Assembly (NCBI GenBank): GCA_030998225.1
Contig: JAPYXD010000684.1
Span: 1,986,501 to 2,050,500 of the forward strand
Direction of reading: 5' to 3'
Length of the DNA: 64,000 nt
DNA from: Diplolepis rosae
Lineage: Eukaryota > Arthropoda > Insecta > Hymenoptera > Diplolepididae
In this document: piece after piece, positions 11,468 through 21,667 of the stretch
How the letters are laid out: every line of letters starts with the position of its first letter
Position numbering within the stretch: the first letter of the stretch is position 1
The notes under the pieces: model-generated
What the model was told of the DNA's origin: nothing
The model's database searches: none
Seen by the model: the letters and a program-made list of their open reading frames with translations, nothing else
Translations under genes and position numbers: made by a program

Positions 11468-12421
11468 TTCCTTAGTGAAGAATCATTTAGTGAGATCGGT
11501 AAGAATATTTTAAAATACACAAATTTATTCAAAAATATGGCTTCAAGACTTATTTTTATGACAATATTTTTATTAAGTCCAATGTTTCCCAAAAAATACG
11601 AAAATTTATCATGGAAAACTATTACTACAAGAGCTCAAAAGAGAATAGAGCAAGAAAAAGCAAAAAATGTGGATCAAAATGAAACTCAAGAAAAATTAGA
11701 CAAAAATTTTTGTTCTAAACCTCTTGTGAAAAAATCACGAGGTAGGCCAAGAAAAAATCTACTTACCAATTTAAAAAATATTCCCTCTCAGACAAAAAGA
11801 AAGAGAGGTAGACCAAGAAAACAAATATTTGAAAACGAATTACCAGAAATAAATATGCAAAAGGGAAGCCGAACAAAAGTAGAATCAGATTCCGACTCTG
11901 ATCCTGATTATTTAGATTATTTGAAACAAACTCAAGCAAAAAACATAAAGAAGAAGAAGAATGCCAAGGAGCCAAAAAATATTAATGAATTTGAAAATTA
12001 AGAAAGTGAGAATTATTTTTCAACCTCAGAAGATGAAATCAACGACATTGAAACCTCACACGAAGGAAATGTTGGAGAAAATTATGAAGAAAATTGGGAA
12101 GAGAATTTTGAAGATGATCTTGAAGACGATTTTGAAAAGAATTTCGAACAGAATTCTGAAGAAAATTTTGAAGACAATCTTGAGGAAAATTTTGAAGAGA
12201 AGTTTGAAGAAAACCAAGAAGAAAAATTGGAAAAAGAATTTGAAGAGCCTTATTTTGAAGAAAATTTGAGATTAAACTGAAGATCTCAAATAAATTGTGA
12301 AAAAATCGATAAAGATCATGATAATTATAATCGTCCACCCCCAGAACCTCCTCCTATAAACTCTCAAACAGAAAAAATTATAAAAAGGAAAAATTTAGTT
12401 GAATGTCGCGATCAATTAAAT
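11468..12421 (+). pseudogene. pol: Gypsy-1 pol spacer with two AT-hooks and an acidic tetrapeptide array
   Basis: The same reading frame continues for about 310 codons between RNase H and integrase. It encodes two AT-hook cores, SRGRPRK (about 11735-11755) and KRGRPRK (about 11800-11820), each in a basic setting; this motif binds the minor groove of AT-rich DNA. An acidic array follows at 12083-12250, about 15 tetrads of the form (F/L/Y/W)-E-x-(N/D/K) built on a 12-bp repeat. Next comes a proline run near 12340. In-frame stops sit at 11999-12001 and 12278-12280. The function is unknown. I infer a possible chromatin-tethering or targeting role for the integration complex. I know of no standard Gypsy domain here. 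Confidence 0.75.
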
Positions 12422-13870
12422 ATGCGAAAAGATAATTATGCATACTTTGTTACAACAAATGGAACTCCTCGCGACAACGGATCAAAAACTTTAGAAAAAC
12501 GTGAAACATTACCAAAATTTAAAAATTTACAAAAGGGAATAGCAAAAGAGATTAAAAAAGGAAACTACTACCATTTTGCACTTCCAATTGAAGAAGAAAC
12601 CAAGGACAATTTATCAGAAACTTTAAATAATATGAAATTATCAATTCACTCATTACACGAATTATCTCAAAAATTTAAATTACGATCAATTAGTATTTCA
12701 AAAACTTTCAGAATTAATCATATACCTTGGGAAGAAGTGAAATCAATTTTCAATTCAATTTTTTCAAATTCAACTACAAAAATTATAGTTTGCAATGGAA
12801 TAACGCAATATCCAACAAAGGAACAACGAACTCATTTAATTGAAGAAGCTCATTCTTCGGCATTAGGAGGCCATAAAGGCGTTACAAAAACTTATAGCCG
12901 AATTCGCCAAAAATTCTTTTGGGAAAATATGAAAGTAGACATTCAAAAATATATTCAAGGCTGTTTACAATGTCAACTGAAATAATTAATCAGAGTCAAA
13001 ACAAAAAATCCTATGGTAATCACAGACACACCCACTACTGCTTTTGAAAAAATATCAATGGACATTGTTGGCCCACTACCTGAAACAAAATCCGGTAACT
13101 TATATATTCTAACGATACAAGACAATTTTACCAAATATTCGTTAGCAATACCTCTTCCTAATCACCAAGCTAGTACAATAGCAGATGCTTTTGTGAAAAA
13201 ATTCATTTGCATATTTGGATCACCAAAAGGAGTACTTACTGACCAAGGCAGAGATTTTTTAAGTAATTTATTAAAAAGATTGGCAAAACGTTTTAGAATT
13301 AAACAATTTCGTACCACAGCTTTTCACCCTCAATCAAACGGGTCATTAGAACGTTCACATCATGTGTTAGGAGAATATCTCAAACAATTTGTTGCAAAAA
13401 ATTCAGAATGGGATGATTGGCTTGAACTAGCAATGTTCTCGTATAATACTAGTGTACATGAAGGCACAAAATGCACACCCTATGAATTGGTTTTTGGTAA
13501 ATTAGCTCGCGAACCTTCCAGCGAACCTTTATCACAGCAAGAAAAATTACAAACGTATGATGATTATTTAATTAATTTCGTAACTCAACTACACGAAATG
13601 CGAACACAAGCAAGAGAGAATCTTATTTCAGCAAAAGAAAAATCGAAAATATATTATGATAAAAAAATGAATCCTTTAGAAGTAAAAATTGGAGACAACG
13701 TATTTTTATTAAAAGGAGGAAAAATTAAAAAGCGGGATAATCAATACACAGGACCTCACGAAGTTTTAGATGTACTAGGAAAAGGAAATGTAAAAATCAA
13801 CGTAAAAGGAAAACCGACAGTAGTTCACATCAATCGAATAAAAAGATCGCACATGAATATACAAAATTGA
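12422..13870 (+). pseudogene. pol: Gypsy-1 pol, integrase segment
   Basis: The N-terminal HHCC zinc-binding domain is visible (HLIEEAHSSALGGHKGV, then CLQCQ). The catalytic core has all three acidic residues: MDIVGPLP (D at 13061-13063), TDQGRDF (D at 13241-13243) and NGSLERSH (E at 13349-13351). The C-terminal end has a GPY/F-like module (YTGPHEVLDV). It would insert the DNA copy into the genome. A TAA at 12983-12985 separates the zinc domain from the core; the frame resumes unchanged. The final stop is at 13868-13870. No chromodomain is seen. Confidence 0.92.
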
Positions 13871-15449
13871 TTAACTGAATTTGAATCCAAACCTAAAATA
13901 ATATAAACTTTGTATACAACCAAAGCGTTTAGAATAACTAAACCAGGAAATGTTTTAAACAAAATATCTTTTGAAATTTTATTCTAATCTTATTTTTTCT
14001 ATTTCAGAGATTCGAGAAGCTCACTGTACCTTCAAATACCAATCAAAAAATTTCAATATATTTCGTGTCTTTTTTCAGAGTAAATTAAACTTCTCAAACT
14101 AGCAAGTATCTATCAAATTAATCAAAAATGTCTAACTTTTCTCTTCTGTTCAGCAAAAACTAATAATCCAATATCATCACAAAGAAATTATATTTCATTA
14201 AAATTCTTATGTGTAATTTCTTTGCATTTAATTTAATCAATTTTATTTTTGTTCACCAACCTTTCAAAAAACAAACTAATAACCTTTTTAGAAAGACAAA
14301 TGCTAGTTTTCATTCGAGTCAACATTATATTTTATCACTCAAAGAAAAATATAGAAATATTTGTATTTTTCTTCTTTTTTGGATGAAAAAAAAGACTTTT
14401 TCTGACAAGAATAAATAAGCACTTCATAATCGGTGCCATCATAAATATAATTTCAATTTTGTTTTTTCTTCCATCAAGGGAACTTTTCTTGATTCCCATC
14501 CTATTGGAAGAATAGTTTCTACAAATATTGAGTCAGTAAATGTATACTATGCGATGGCGTTACAAAATTGTTAATGTAAAAATTGCTTTTCCAATAGAAA
14601 TTAATGTGCAACAATAACAAAATGAATAATTACTATTCTTCATGTGTTTCATGCACAAATAACTCTATTAATTTTACAAGAAAGATTAGAAAAACAATTA
14701 AAAGTACAAGAATTGTAGGAAAATCCATTACCCTGTGATTATGTAAAATTTTTTTTCTTATGGTTATTTTATTCATTTAATAATACACCAATGAAATTGA
14801 AGTTCATGAAATTAATTTTTAGAAACATGTAAAAGTAATAATAAGCAATAGCTATGCCATGTTTTGAAGAAATCAATTTTAGACTTAACCAAGTTTTTTC
14901 TCTTCAATGTACCAAGTTACAACGTCTATTAATTAATATATGTTATCAACGATCTAAATATTATTTTTAATCTGTATTATTAATATTATATATGTCAATT
15001 TCTCTTTTTACTAATGTATACATCAACCATCGTAATACTTGTAAATTGCTCTTTACTATTTTATATCTAATCGATGAAATTTTACAATTTTTAATCTTCT
15101 TTTTATCAACAATCATCATGTTGTAAGTTTAAATAGTTATTATCAATCAAAGAAAAAATTGTTAAATTACCTAATCACCACTATAACATATGTAATCAAT
15201 GATTGTAATATTTCCAGACTTGTATCCTCCGTTATTACTATGCATTTATGTAAAACTTGTTATAAATTTTTAATTCGCAACAATAATTGAAAATGTCAAT
15301 TCCTATAATTATGTATAAACAAAATTTTTATGTTATAAATTGGCAAATTAAATTGAAAATATGTACTTGATTGAGTAAGCATCTTGGATTAAAAATGTAT
15401 TTTTCTACCGAAGTTTCGATCGCGGATCGTTAACTCCCCGCGCTCGAAC
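13871..15449 (+). other. Gypsy-1 3' untranslated region
   Basis: 1.6 kb of AT-rich sequence between the integrase stop and the polypurine tract. There is no env-like frame: the one longer open frame (14209-14418) has no signal peptide, transmembrane segment or motif that I can support. Confidence 0.7.
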
Positions 15450-15461
15450 TGAGGGCGGAGG
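15450..15461 (+). promoter_or_regulatory. Gypsy-1 polypurine tract
   Basis: The purine run GAGGGCGGAGG lies directly before the LTR start TGTCACGTCC, where plus-strand synthesis would be primed. Confidence 0.8.
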
Positions 15462-15649
15462 TGTCACGTCCCGCGACGTATTTGAATGTATATAATACAC
15501 ACAGGCTGGATTGAGTTAAGAAATCTATGAGAAAATCGATAAAGGGGAATAGGGAGTAGGGGAAGTAGGGAGCAGTATAGGGCCCCTTCTCCTCTAAGAA
15601 GATATGACTACGTCACGATTTTCGCTGACCGTCAGTTTGTATGAAAAAA

Positions 15650-15685
15650 TATAAAAGAGGCCCACACCAAGAGAAAGCAGTCAGT
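15650..15685 (+). promoter_or_regulatory. Gypsy-1 LTR core promoter: TATA box and initiator
   Basis: TATAAAAG at 15650-15657 is followed by the arthropod-type initiator TCAGT at 15681-15685, a spacing of about 31-33 bp, which is right for Pol II. The 5' LTR keeps the initiator but not the TATA box. Confidence 0.7.
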
Positions 15686-16155
15686 AAATTCTTCGTCTAG
15701 TTCGAGACTTAAAATTCCCTTCGGATTTATAACCGGTCTCGCGACAATAGTCCAGTGCGGCATTTCAATTTAACTTCGAAAATCTCTGAGTTTGAGATTA
15801 ATAAAATTCGACCGGGACAATTTAAAATCCAAGTTCGGGAGTCGTAAAAGTCATCGTGGACTTGTATAGATCTTTGTAAAGATCTTCGAACAGTGTCATA
15901 AATTTGGATCACCGCCCTTTACGGAATATAACTGTGCGGTCTATAACTCCGTCTCTCTCACACACTTGGAATACACCTGTGGGGATCCAGTACTTACAAC
16001 TCACCGCCGTGTGGATTAACCCTCAACATAAAGGTACCGAACCTCTCTCTCTCTCTATCTTTATTCTTTGTCTCTTTCTCACCCACGTACCAACCAGCCT
16101 GTGCCTACATTATATAAGAATTGTCTTAACGAATGTGTATTCTGACCTTTTAACC

Positions 16156-16161
16156 AATAAA
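16156..16161 (+). terminator. Gypsy-1 LTR polyadenylation signal AATAAA
   Basis: AATAAA followed at once by a further AATAAA-like overlap, inside the LTR and upstream of U5. The same signal exists in the 5' LTR. Confidence 0.6.
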
Positions 16162-16303
16162 ATAAATTCAATTTGTATTATTTTCATAATCATTGTGTCT
16201 TTCATTGACTTATCCTCATCCCTAAGCGAGGATCATTCGATCCTAACTTAAAACGAGGAATCTTCGATCAAAGTAAGTATATTTGCGTACTTGTGACGTA
16301 ACA

Positions 16304-16940
16304 ATATGTTAAATAAGAAAAAACGTAAGAATGCAAAGTTGTTCGTTTTAAAAAGATCTACAATTTTTGTTTTACACAGTTTCTGAAAAAACATATATTT
16401 TTGGTTTTAATTCCAAAAATTCCATTTTTTAGACAAGATATGTGAGATACAAAAAAAACGTATAGATGAAAAATTATATTCCTAAATGGGGTCTACAAAT
16501 TTCCATCAAGACACTTCTTGAAAGAATGTATATTTTATGTTTTGATTATAAGAAACACTATTGAAAAAAATTCCATTTTTTAGCCTAAATATGTGATATG
16601 TTTATTAAAAAGTTACTGAAATATATACAGAAAATCGAGCGCGAATGTCATGATGAGAATGTATTCCTTAAGGCCGATAGAGCCTTGAGTGAATTGAATT
16701 TCCTGTTTTACTTAAACTCAAAAAAAAATTTAGAGACTTTGAGAAAAATGTGTAATTCACACCATCTGTAATATTATAAAATTGATTTGAGCTTCAGTAT
16801 CAAATTATAAGAAATAAACTTAAATGTATGCGAAGAGCATAAGACCAAGCACTAAGCGTGACGATTAAATCGCGCGCCTTAGGCGCTTAAACTCGCGAGC
16901 TGCACGCGGAGCGCGCGATGAGAATGTGCATGCGAAGCGA
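16304..16940 (+). repeat. Dispersed modular repeat, copy 1
   Basis: Matches parts of 50430-51075 (copy 3). Modules carry an ATTCCATTTTTTAG block, a (A/G)ATACAAAAAAAACGT block, TCTACAAAT and TATATTTT. The end has GAGCGCGAA, GTCATGATGAGAATGT and CCGATAGAG. Gypsy-1's 3' LTR is inserted directly into it: the element's last base is followed by ATATGTTAAATAAGAAAAAACG, which continues the repeat. Confidence 0.65.
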
Positions 16941-17695
16941 GCAGATTTTTGATGAACAAACCTTTTATTTACATTTATACATTAAACAAACTCGTCGCGG
17001 GTGAATTTGAATTTGTGATGGATTGAACTACATCAGTGCTTCACATTAATCAAGATACGGATTTATCAGTGGTTAAGTGTAGATTGTGACAAGGATACTC
17101 TGCTCATCGAGAATCAGGTGGATCAGGGTGCAGTTGCCATAGTACTATTTTCCGAGTACCACCTTCTTAGTATAAGGTGAACTGAGTAGCGTTAGAAACG
17201 AAGATCCTCAGGTAGAAAGAAAATAGGAAGGCAAAAGAAGAGGACAATTTACACGACCGCGATTTCTTCCTCAAAGGTTTTTTTGGCGTGGTATTTTTTA
17301 AACCAAGAGGCTGGGGGTACAGTTTAGAGGTATCGAAAATCGTAGTCAGTGATTTGAAGGGTCCACGTAGTCTTTCCCTCTAGATCACTGCGGCTTTTAC
17401 GGAACATCAACTCTATCAAGGAGCAACAACGAGAACAGAGAACCCTTGCAGAAAATCTTCCGTTGGGAATCAATTTAACAATTCCGAAGAGACTGATACG
17501 CGTGTGTGAAACTGGTGTTAAGAACAAATAACTTTTATTATAACTACAAATTTAAAAAAAAATATTTTTTCGTTTCAGAGATCAGTCATTTTTCAAAAAC
17601 TTCACAAAGTAAGTCGATTTTTGCCAATTTTATTAAGTGCCGTGTGCCAATCTCTCAAATTAGATTTGTATAAAGTTTTTATATCTACTCTGAAA
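16941..17695 (+). other. Sequence upstream of Gypsy-2 gag (leader or 5' LTR remnant)
   Basis: No LTR pair or PBS for Gypsy-2 could be recognised. The stretch has no coding similarity. It probably includes the Gypsy-2 leader because gag begins at its end. Confidence 0.4.
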
Positions 17696-18572
17696 ATGCG
17701 TACCCGAAATCGCGGTTCGATGACAAAAAAAATTACTATCAGTGCTCGTGAAACTACTACTGCTAGTATGCGAAAAGGTAAAAGTGTTCGTGGCGCTCGT
17801 AGAGGACGATCTTCTACAAGAGTAGAAAATTATATTGTAGAAACAACCGAGGAAATTATTTTAGAGCGAAATATGAGTAGTTTTACAGCTGGACCAGGAT
17901 CTAACCGTCAAAGTGCGAATATTTCTGACGCAAAAAACGTAGGGGATCTACGCGAAAATTCAAATCTAGAAACAGAATGCGCGCTTAGTCGTTCCGCAGT
18001 TTCTTACGAAACCCCTGTAGAATGTATCGCCGCTCACGCGCCGAATAGTGCTGATTGCCGTTCTGTAGGCGCGACTAGTTCAGGAATATTTTCTCCTCCC
18101 GATGAAGAACCGGAAAATCTAATACCTTTACGGGCCGCTTTGGAATTTATTCCGAAAAGTTTAGATGGAGAAAATATGCCTGTCGGTCGACTTATAAACG
18201 ACTGCTTATTCGCGCGAGATTCAATTGCAGCTAAGGACCGTCGGTATTTGTTTCTCATGATAAGATCTAGAGTAGTAGGAAATGCTTTCAATTCTCTGCA
18301 AGATCGCGATTTGAATAGTTTAGAAGACCTACTAAGGCATTTAAAGGAAACTTTTACTGAGCAATACAGTAATACGGTTTGAGAGTTAGTCAGATTTTTG
18401 CAAACCTTATAGAATTAATTGAGGACAAAAATCCTAAAGGAGCAGCCCAATATTTAATTAAATCTGCACGCGATACGGCTAGTGATGATTTTATAATTGA
18501 CCTCAAACAGGCCTTCTTAACTCAATGGTAGAAATATGAAGAAGCACAGCGCCAACAGTTGGCCGCAACTTG

Positions 18573-19095
18573 AACTAAAAGTATCAATGTGTGGCGTATG
18601 TATGTTATATATACATTGTATATATGTGAAAAGTTTTAAAATTGACTATACTGATCAGTAAAATGGATAAACTAAGTGAAAAACACGTATAAAATACAGA
18701 AAGTTTAAGCAATAAATTTTTTGATATATGTATACATTTTTTCACTTAGTATATCCATTTTACTCATCATTATATTCAGTTTTTTAAATTATAAGACAAT
18801 GTAAGTCCATTCCCATCTTTTTTAGGCAACAACACTGACGGCACTATTTTTTTCTTGAACACATTTCGCGGACCACATGAATAATCCTGCTCGCGAAAAT
18901 GCAAATAGCACACTCGATACCCGCTCTTGTAAATTTCTTTGTAGGTTAGATTCTTCACAAGTGTGTTTAACACTGCCTCTAACCACAACGTTTGTTGACG
19001 TTTGTGCAACGCAGTGCAACGAGGACCAAACGAGGATATGCGAGGATAGACGCAGACTTAGGCGAGCGGGGTGGGGTGCAGCGGGGCCGACACGT
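18573..19095 (-). mobile_element. THAP-domain-coding insert flanked by 25-bp direct repeats
   Basis: A perfect 25-bp direct repeat beginning AGCGCCAACAGTTGGCC sits at 18548-18572 and 19096-19120. It reads as gag sequence (RQQLAA), so it is a duplicated target or a recombination product around a 523-bp insert. The minus strand encodes part of a THAP zinc finger. Inside, 18656-18684 and 18737-18766 form an inverted repeat (TAAAATGGATA..ACTAAGTGAAAA). A P-element-like transposon would leave 8 bp, so the long duplication is unexplained; retroposition is an alternative, although no poly-A tail is seen. Confidence 0.55.
18776..19009 (-). pseudogene. THAP domain fragment
   Basis: About 65 residues match the second half of a THAP DNA-binding zinc finger: LWLEAVL as the conserved tryptophan region, then RVCYLHF as the C-x2-H(F) zinc ligands, then the C-terminal P-S block (VPSVLLPK). 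The N-terminal CxxC half is not in frame upstream. THAP fingers occur in P-element-type transposases and in host proteins. No catalytic domain follows, so this is a fragment. Confidence 0.6.
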
Positions 19096-19914
19096 AGCGC
19101 CAACAGTTGGCCGCAACTTGTACTACGCCTAAAATATTAATCATAATTCTTCATATTCCCCCATTAGAGTTAACAGGGCCTGGCCTCAAAAGAGATTTAA
19201 TTTGGAGAGTTAGAGTAGACAGACCCAAATCACATCAGGATTCAATAAGTTGAGCGAAAGCAGCAGAGTGAGAAGTAGGATTTGGAAGCGGTTTAAATCG
19301 AAAAGAAATCTCGTCGGAAAGCGAAGCGAAAGGATGCACGGAAAAATCGTTCCAAAATAAAGTTTATGGCAACGACCATAATCGATTCCGACCCTATAAT
19401 GCAAACGCACGAATTAGGAAGTTCAAAGCAGGTGCAAGTAGAGCGCCCAATGTCAGAGGAAGAGGCTTAGGAAGTGGTAGTGACAGGTATAGTCAGAGAT
19501 CAAATTTAAATGCCTAATGCGAAGTCACGTGTCACAAATGCGGTGAAACTGGGCACTTCGCATTAGGATGCGCGCGTATATTGAATAGCACTGGAAAAAG
19601 TTGCCACATATGTAAAGAATCTGGACACTTTGCACGTGATTGCAACAAATCTTGAAGTAGGTCAGGAGAATGTTTTAATTGTAAAAAGCCAGGCCATTAT
19701 GCTCGAGACTGTACAGAAGGAAGTAACGAAAAGGAAAAAGGTAGAATAACTTATGGCTAGTGCAAAATTCCAGGACATAGTTACAAGGAATGTTATAGAC
19801 GTCTCAGTAAAGTCACGCACGGTCGCCAAGCTAAACAGAAAAATTTAAACGAGAAATAAGTTCGTCTCAATGGTGCGACGGCGAAATTTTTCCAGACGAA
19901 GTAAACATCCGACG

Positions 19915-21402
19915 CACAGTGTGTAGAATGAGAAAATTGGGGATCAAAATGATTCAGAGCCTACAATTTTCCTACGATATGACTTTTTTTTTTTTTTTTA
20001 ATTAAAGCTAATTAAATTTTAAAGAAGTCTGTCGAGGCCGGTTTTGCAGAAAAGACGCGGTTATTTTGTTATTTAAGTTAAAAAATGCAAAAAAATCATA
20101 ATTTTCCATATTTGTGCTACCTGCTCCATGATATTCGTCGATATTACCTCAAAAATGTATGAAATTGATAGATTTACAATCACAAAGAAAATTCCGATAT
20201 TTTAGGTTAAGTTCGTGCAATCTGTTCAATTGTTATAAAAAAATTTATGGAAAAAATCTTTTTTTCTATATATTCGAGTCTGAAAGTTCTTTTCGTCACG
20301 TTTTTTCCACGGAGTCGATTGGAATCACTGTTCTATTACAATCCATTCCCGCAATATAATTTTTCAGATTGTTATAAACAAATTTCATGAACAAATTCAA
20401 TGAACAGGCGCCGCTGGATATATAAAATTCCTTTTTTTCTGCCTGATTAATTTCCTGTGCGAAAATGATACTTCGATTAATGGAAAGCACAATCAAGAAT
20501 ATTTACATTTGTTATTAACAATACTGATTAACAAATGTATTAAACGGTCACTCTTTGGTAGAAAAAATTCATTTTTCTTTGTGAAATCGACTATTATATA
20601 CCAAAAATAGAAGTATTATGAAAGGGCTGACATTAAGAAATATCTTCCATCGTTATTAACAATTCTAGTCAACAAATGCATCCAATAGCTTTTTCCAGAT
20701 TGGAAAAATTCATCCTCCGCTCGAATGTTCATTTAAGATACAGTTTGGTTACCCTTGAGTGTTTCGATTATCAGTTGTTTTAATTTTCAATTGTTCCGTT
20801 TTTCATTTGTTCCTGATCTCACATGTTTTTAGTCACCGATAGTCAAACTCCGAATTGATGCGCTTTCATTTCTTGCATGACCAGAGAGAAATAAGTATAC
20901 TCCTTCAATTGATTCGCATGGACGTTTTTCGTTTTTTTTCAATCGTTGCAGTTTCAGTTGTTTCGGTTCTCACGTGTTTTTTGGCCCTGAAGGTTCATCA
21001 CAAAATAGATAGACTTGCATTTTCCGTAAGCACAAAAATTGGATAAACTTATTCATATTCGTTCTATGTGCTTGGGTTTTTTGATTTAATTTGTTTCGTT
21101 TTCCACTTGTTCCGGTTCTCACATGTTTTTCCTCACTCAACTAACAATTGATACCCTCGTTTCTTTAGAGGGTCAGTGAAAAGTGAAAAGGCTTATTCCT
21201 CATAAAGTGCAGTTTCGTGAATAAATTGTTTCCGTGTTATTCCTGTCTTCTTAATCTATTATCCTTCTTCAGATTTAAGTTATACATATTATAGAGTCCT
21301 ATTACTTGCAAGTTTCAAGTTATCCTTTCATAAGTTGCTATCGATATCCTTATCTTCGATAAGATTCATTGTTCTAACAATGAATGAATTAAAAGTTCCA
21401 TT
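19915..21402 (+). repeat. Transib left terminal inverted repeat with 140-bp phased boxes
   Basis: Reverse complement of about 23356-24874 with scattered substitutions and small indels. The inner end matches at AAAGTTCC against GGAACTGTTAATT. Boxes of the form TTGTTAT(T/A)AACAA start at 20230, 20369, 20509 and 20650, spaced 139, 140 and 141 bp. A related box recurs at about 21404, inside the unique core. The small frames in this arm mirror those in the other arm and are not genes. Confidence 0.85.
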
Positions 21403-21667
21403 GTTATTAACAATTCTAGTCAACAAATGCATTCAATAGCTGTTTCCAGATTGGAAAAATTCATTCTCCACTCGGATATTCATTTGATCCTCATAAATGA
21501 AACTCCAACGAAATATACTTGCATTGAACAACATTTTCTATTATTATTAACACTTCCGCTGGAATGATTCTCGAAATATGTGATTTCGTATGGAAAAAAT
21601 CTGATGGTGAAACATTTGTCTCTATCGCTATGAACGATTTATTCAAACAAACTCATCAATCATGTAT

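Larger units (their letters stand above)
4810..16303 (+). mobile_element. Gypsy-1: Ty3/Gypsy LTR retrotransposon, 5'-truncated and inactivated
   Basis: Order: partial 5' LTR, tRNA-Gly PBS, gag with CCHC knuckles, protease, RT, RNase H, a long spacer, integrase, polypurine tract, complete 3' LTR. This gag-PR-RT-RH-IN order is that of Ty3/Gypsy (Metaviridae-type) elements. No env-like frame is seen between pol and the 3' LTR. The shared 642 bp of the two LTRs differ at about eight positions by eye (about 1.2%), so insertion was fairly recent. The element is dead: U3 of the 5' LTR is missing, gag and pol carry eight in-frame stops, and gag has an insertion. The 3' LTR abuts modular-repeat sequence, while the 5' side has different flanking DNA, so no target duplication can be tested. 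Confidence 0.92.
15462..16303 (+). repeat. Gypsy-1 3' LTR, complete (842 bp)
   Basis: Starts TGTCACGTCCCGCGACGTA and ends TGTGACGTAACA, so the ends are short inverted repeats of TG...CA type. U3 runs to about 15680, R to roughly 16180 and U5 to 16303. The open frames on either strand here (15727-15912, 15904-16251) recur in the 5' LTR and are not genes. Confidence 0.94.
17696..19914 (+). pseudogene. gag: Gypsy-2 gag with three to four zinc knuckles, disrupted
   Basis: Starts at ATG 17696, followed by a basic stretch (RGARRGRSSTR) and a capsid-like domain (PLRAALEFIPKSLDGENMPV, then FTEQYS). A frameshift near 18380 moves the homologous reading to another frame (FANLIELIEDKNPKGAAQYL), which meets TAG at about 18528. 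The THAP insert splits the next part. The nucleocapsid region follows with a basic RGRGLGSG stretch. Intact knuckles are CHKCGETGHFALGC (19530), CHICKESGHFARDC (19602) and CFNCKKPGHYARDC (19671). A fourth, CKIPGHSYKEC (19761), has lost its first cysteine and has a TAG. Further stops lie between them. The Transib insertion at 19915 ends it. Confidence 0.8.

Noticed and set aside
12039..12338. Minus-strand frame rich in NFLQ-type repeats
   Set aside because: It is the antisense shadow of the acidic tetrapeptide array in Gypsy-1 pol.
8081..12985. Stop-codon readthrough or recoding as the reason for in-frame stops in Gypsy-1
   Set aside because: Both TAA and TGA occur, at sites without shared context, including within and just next to conserved domains; mutation is simpler.
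13871..15449. env gene of an endogenous retrovirus in Gypsy-1
   Set aside because: No frame with signal peptide, cleavage site or transmembrane segment; the region is non-coding AT-rich DNA.
15727..16251. Open frames on both strands of the 3' LTR, repeated at 4875-5294
   Set aside because: They lie wholly inside LTR DNA and follow from recent LTR duplication; no domain recognised.
19915..21402. CRISPR-like array because of regular 140-bp spacing
   Set aside because: Repeats are short, degenerate and inside a Transib inverted repeat in an animal-type genome; no cas genes.
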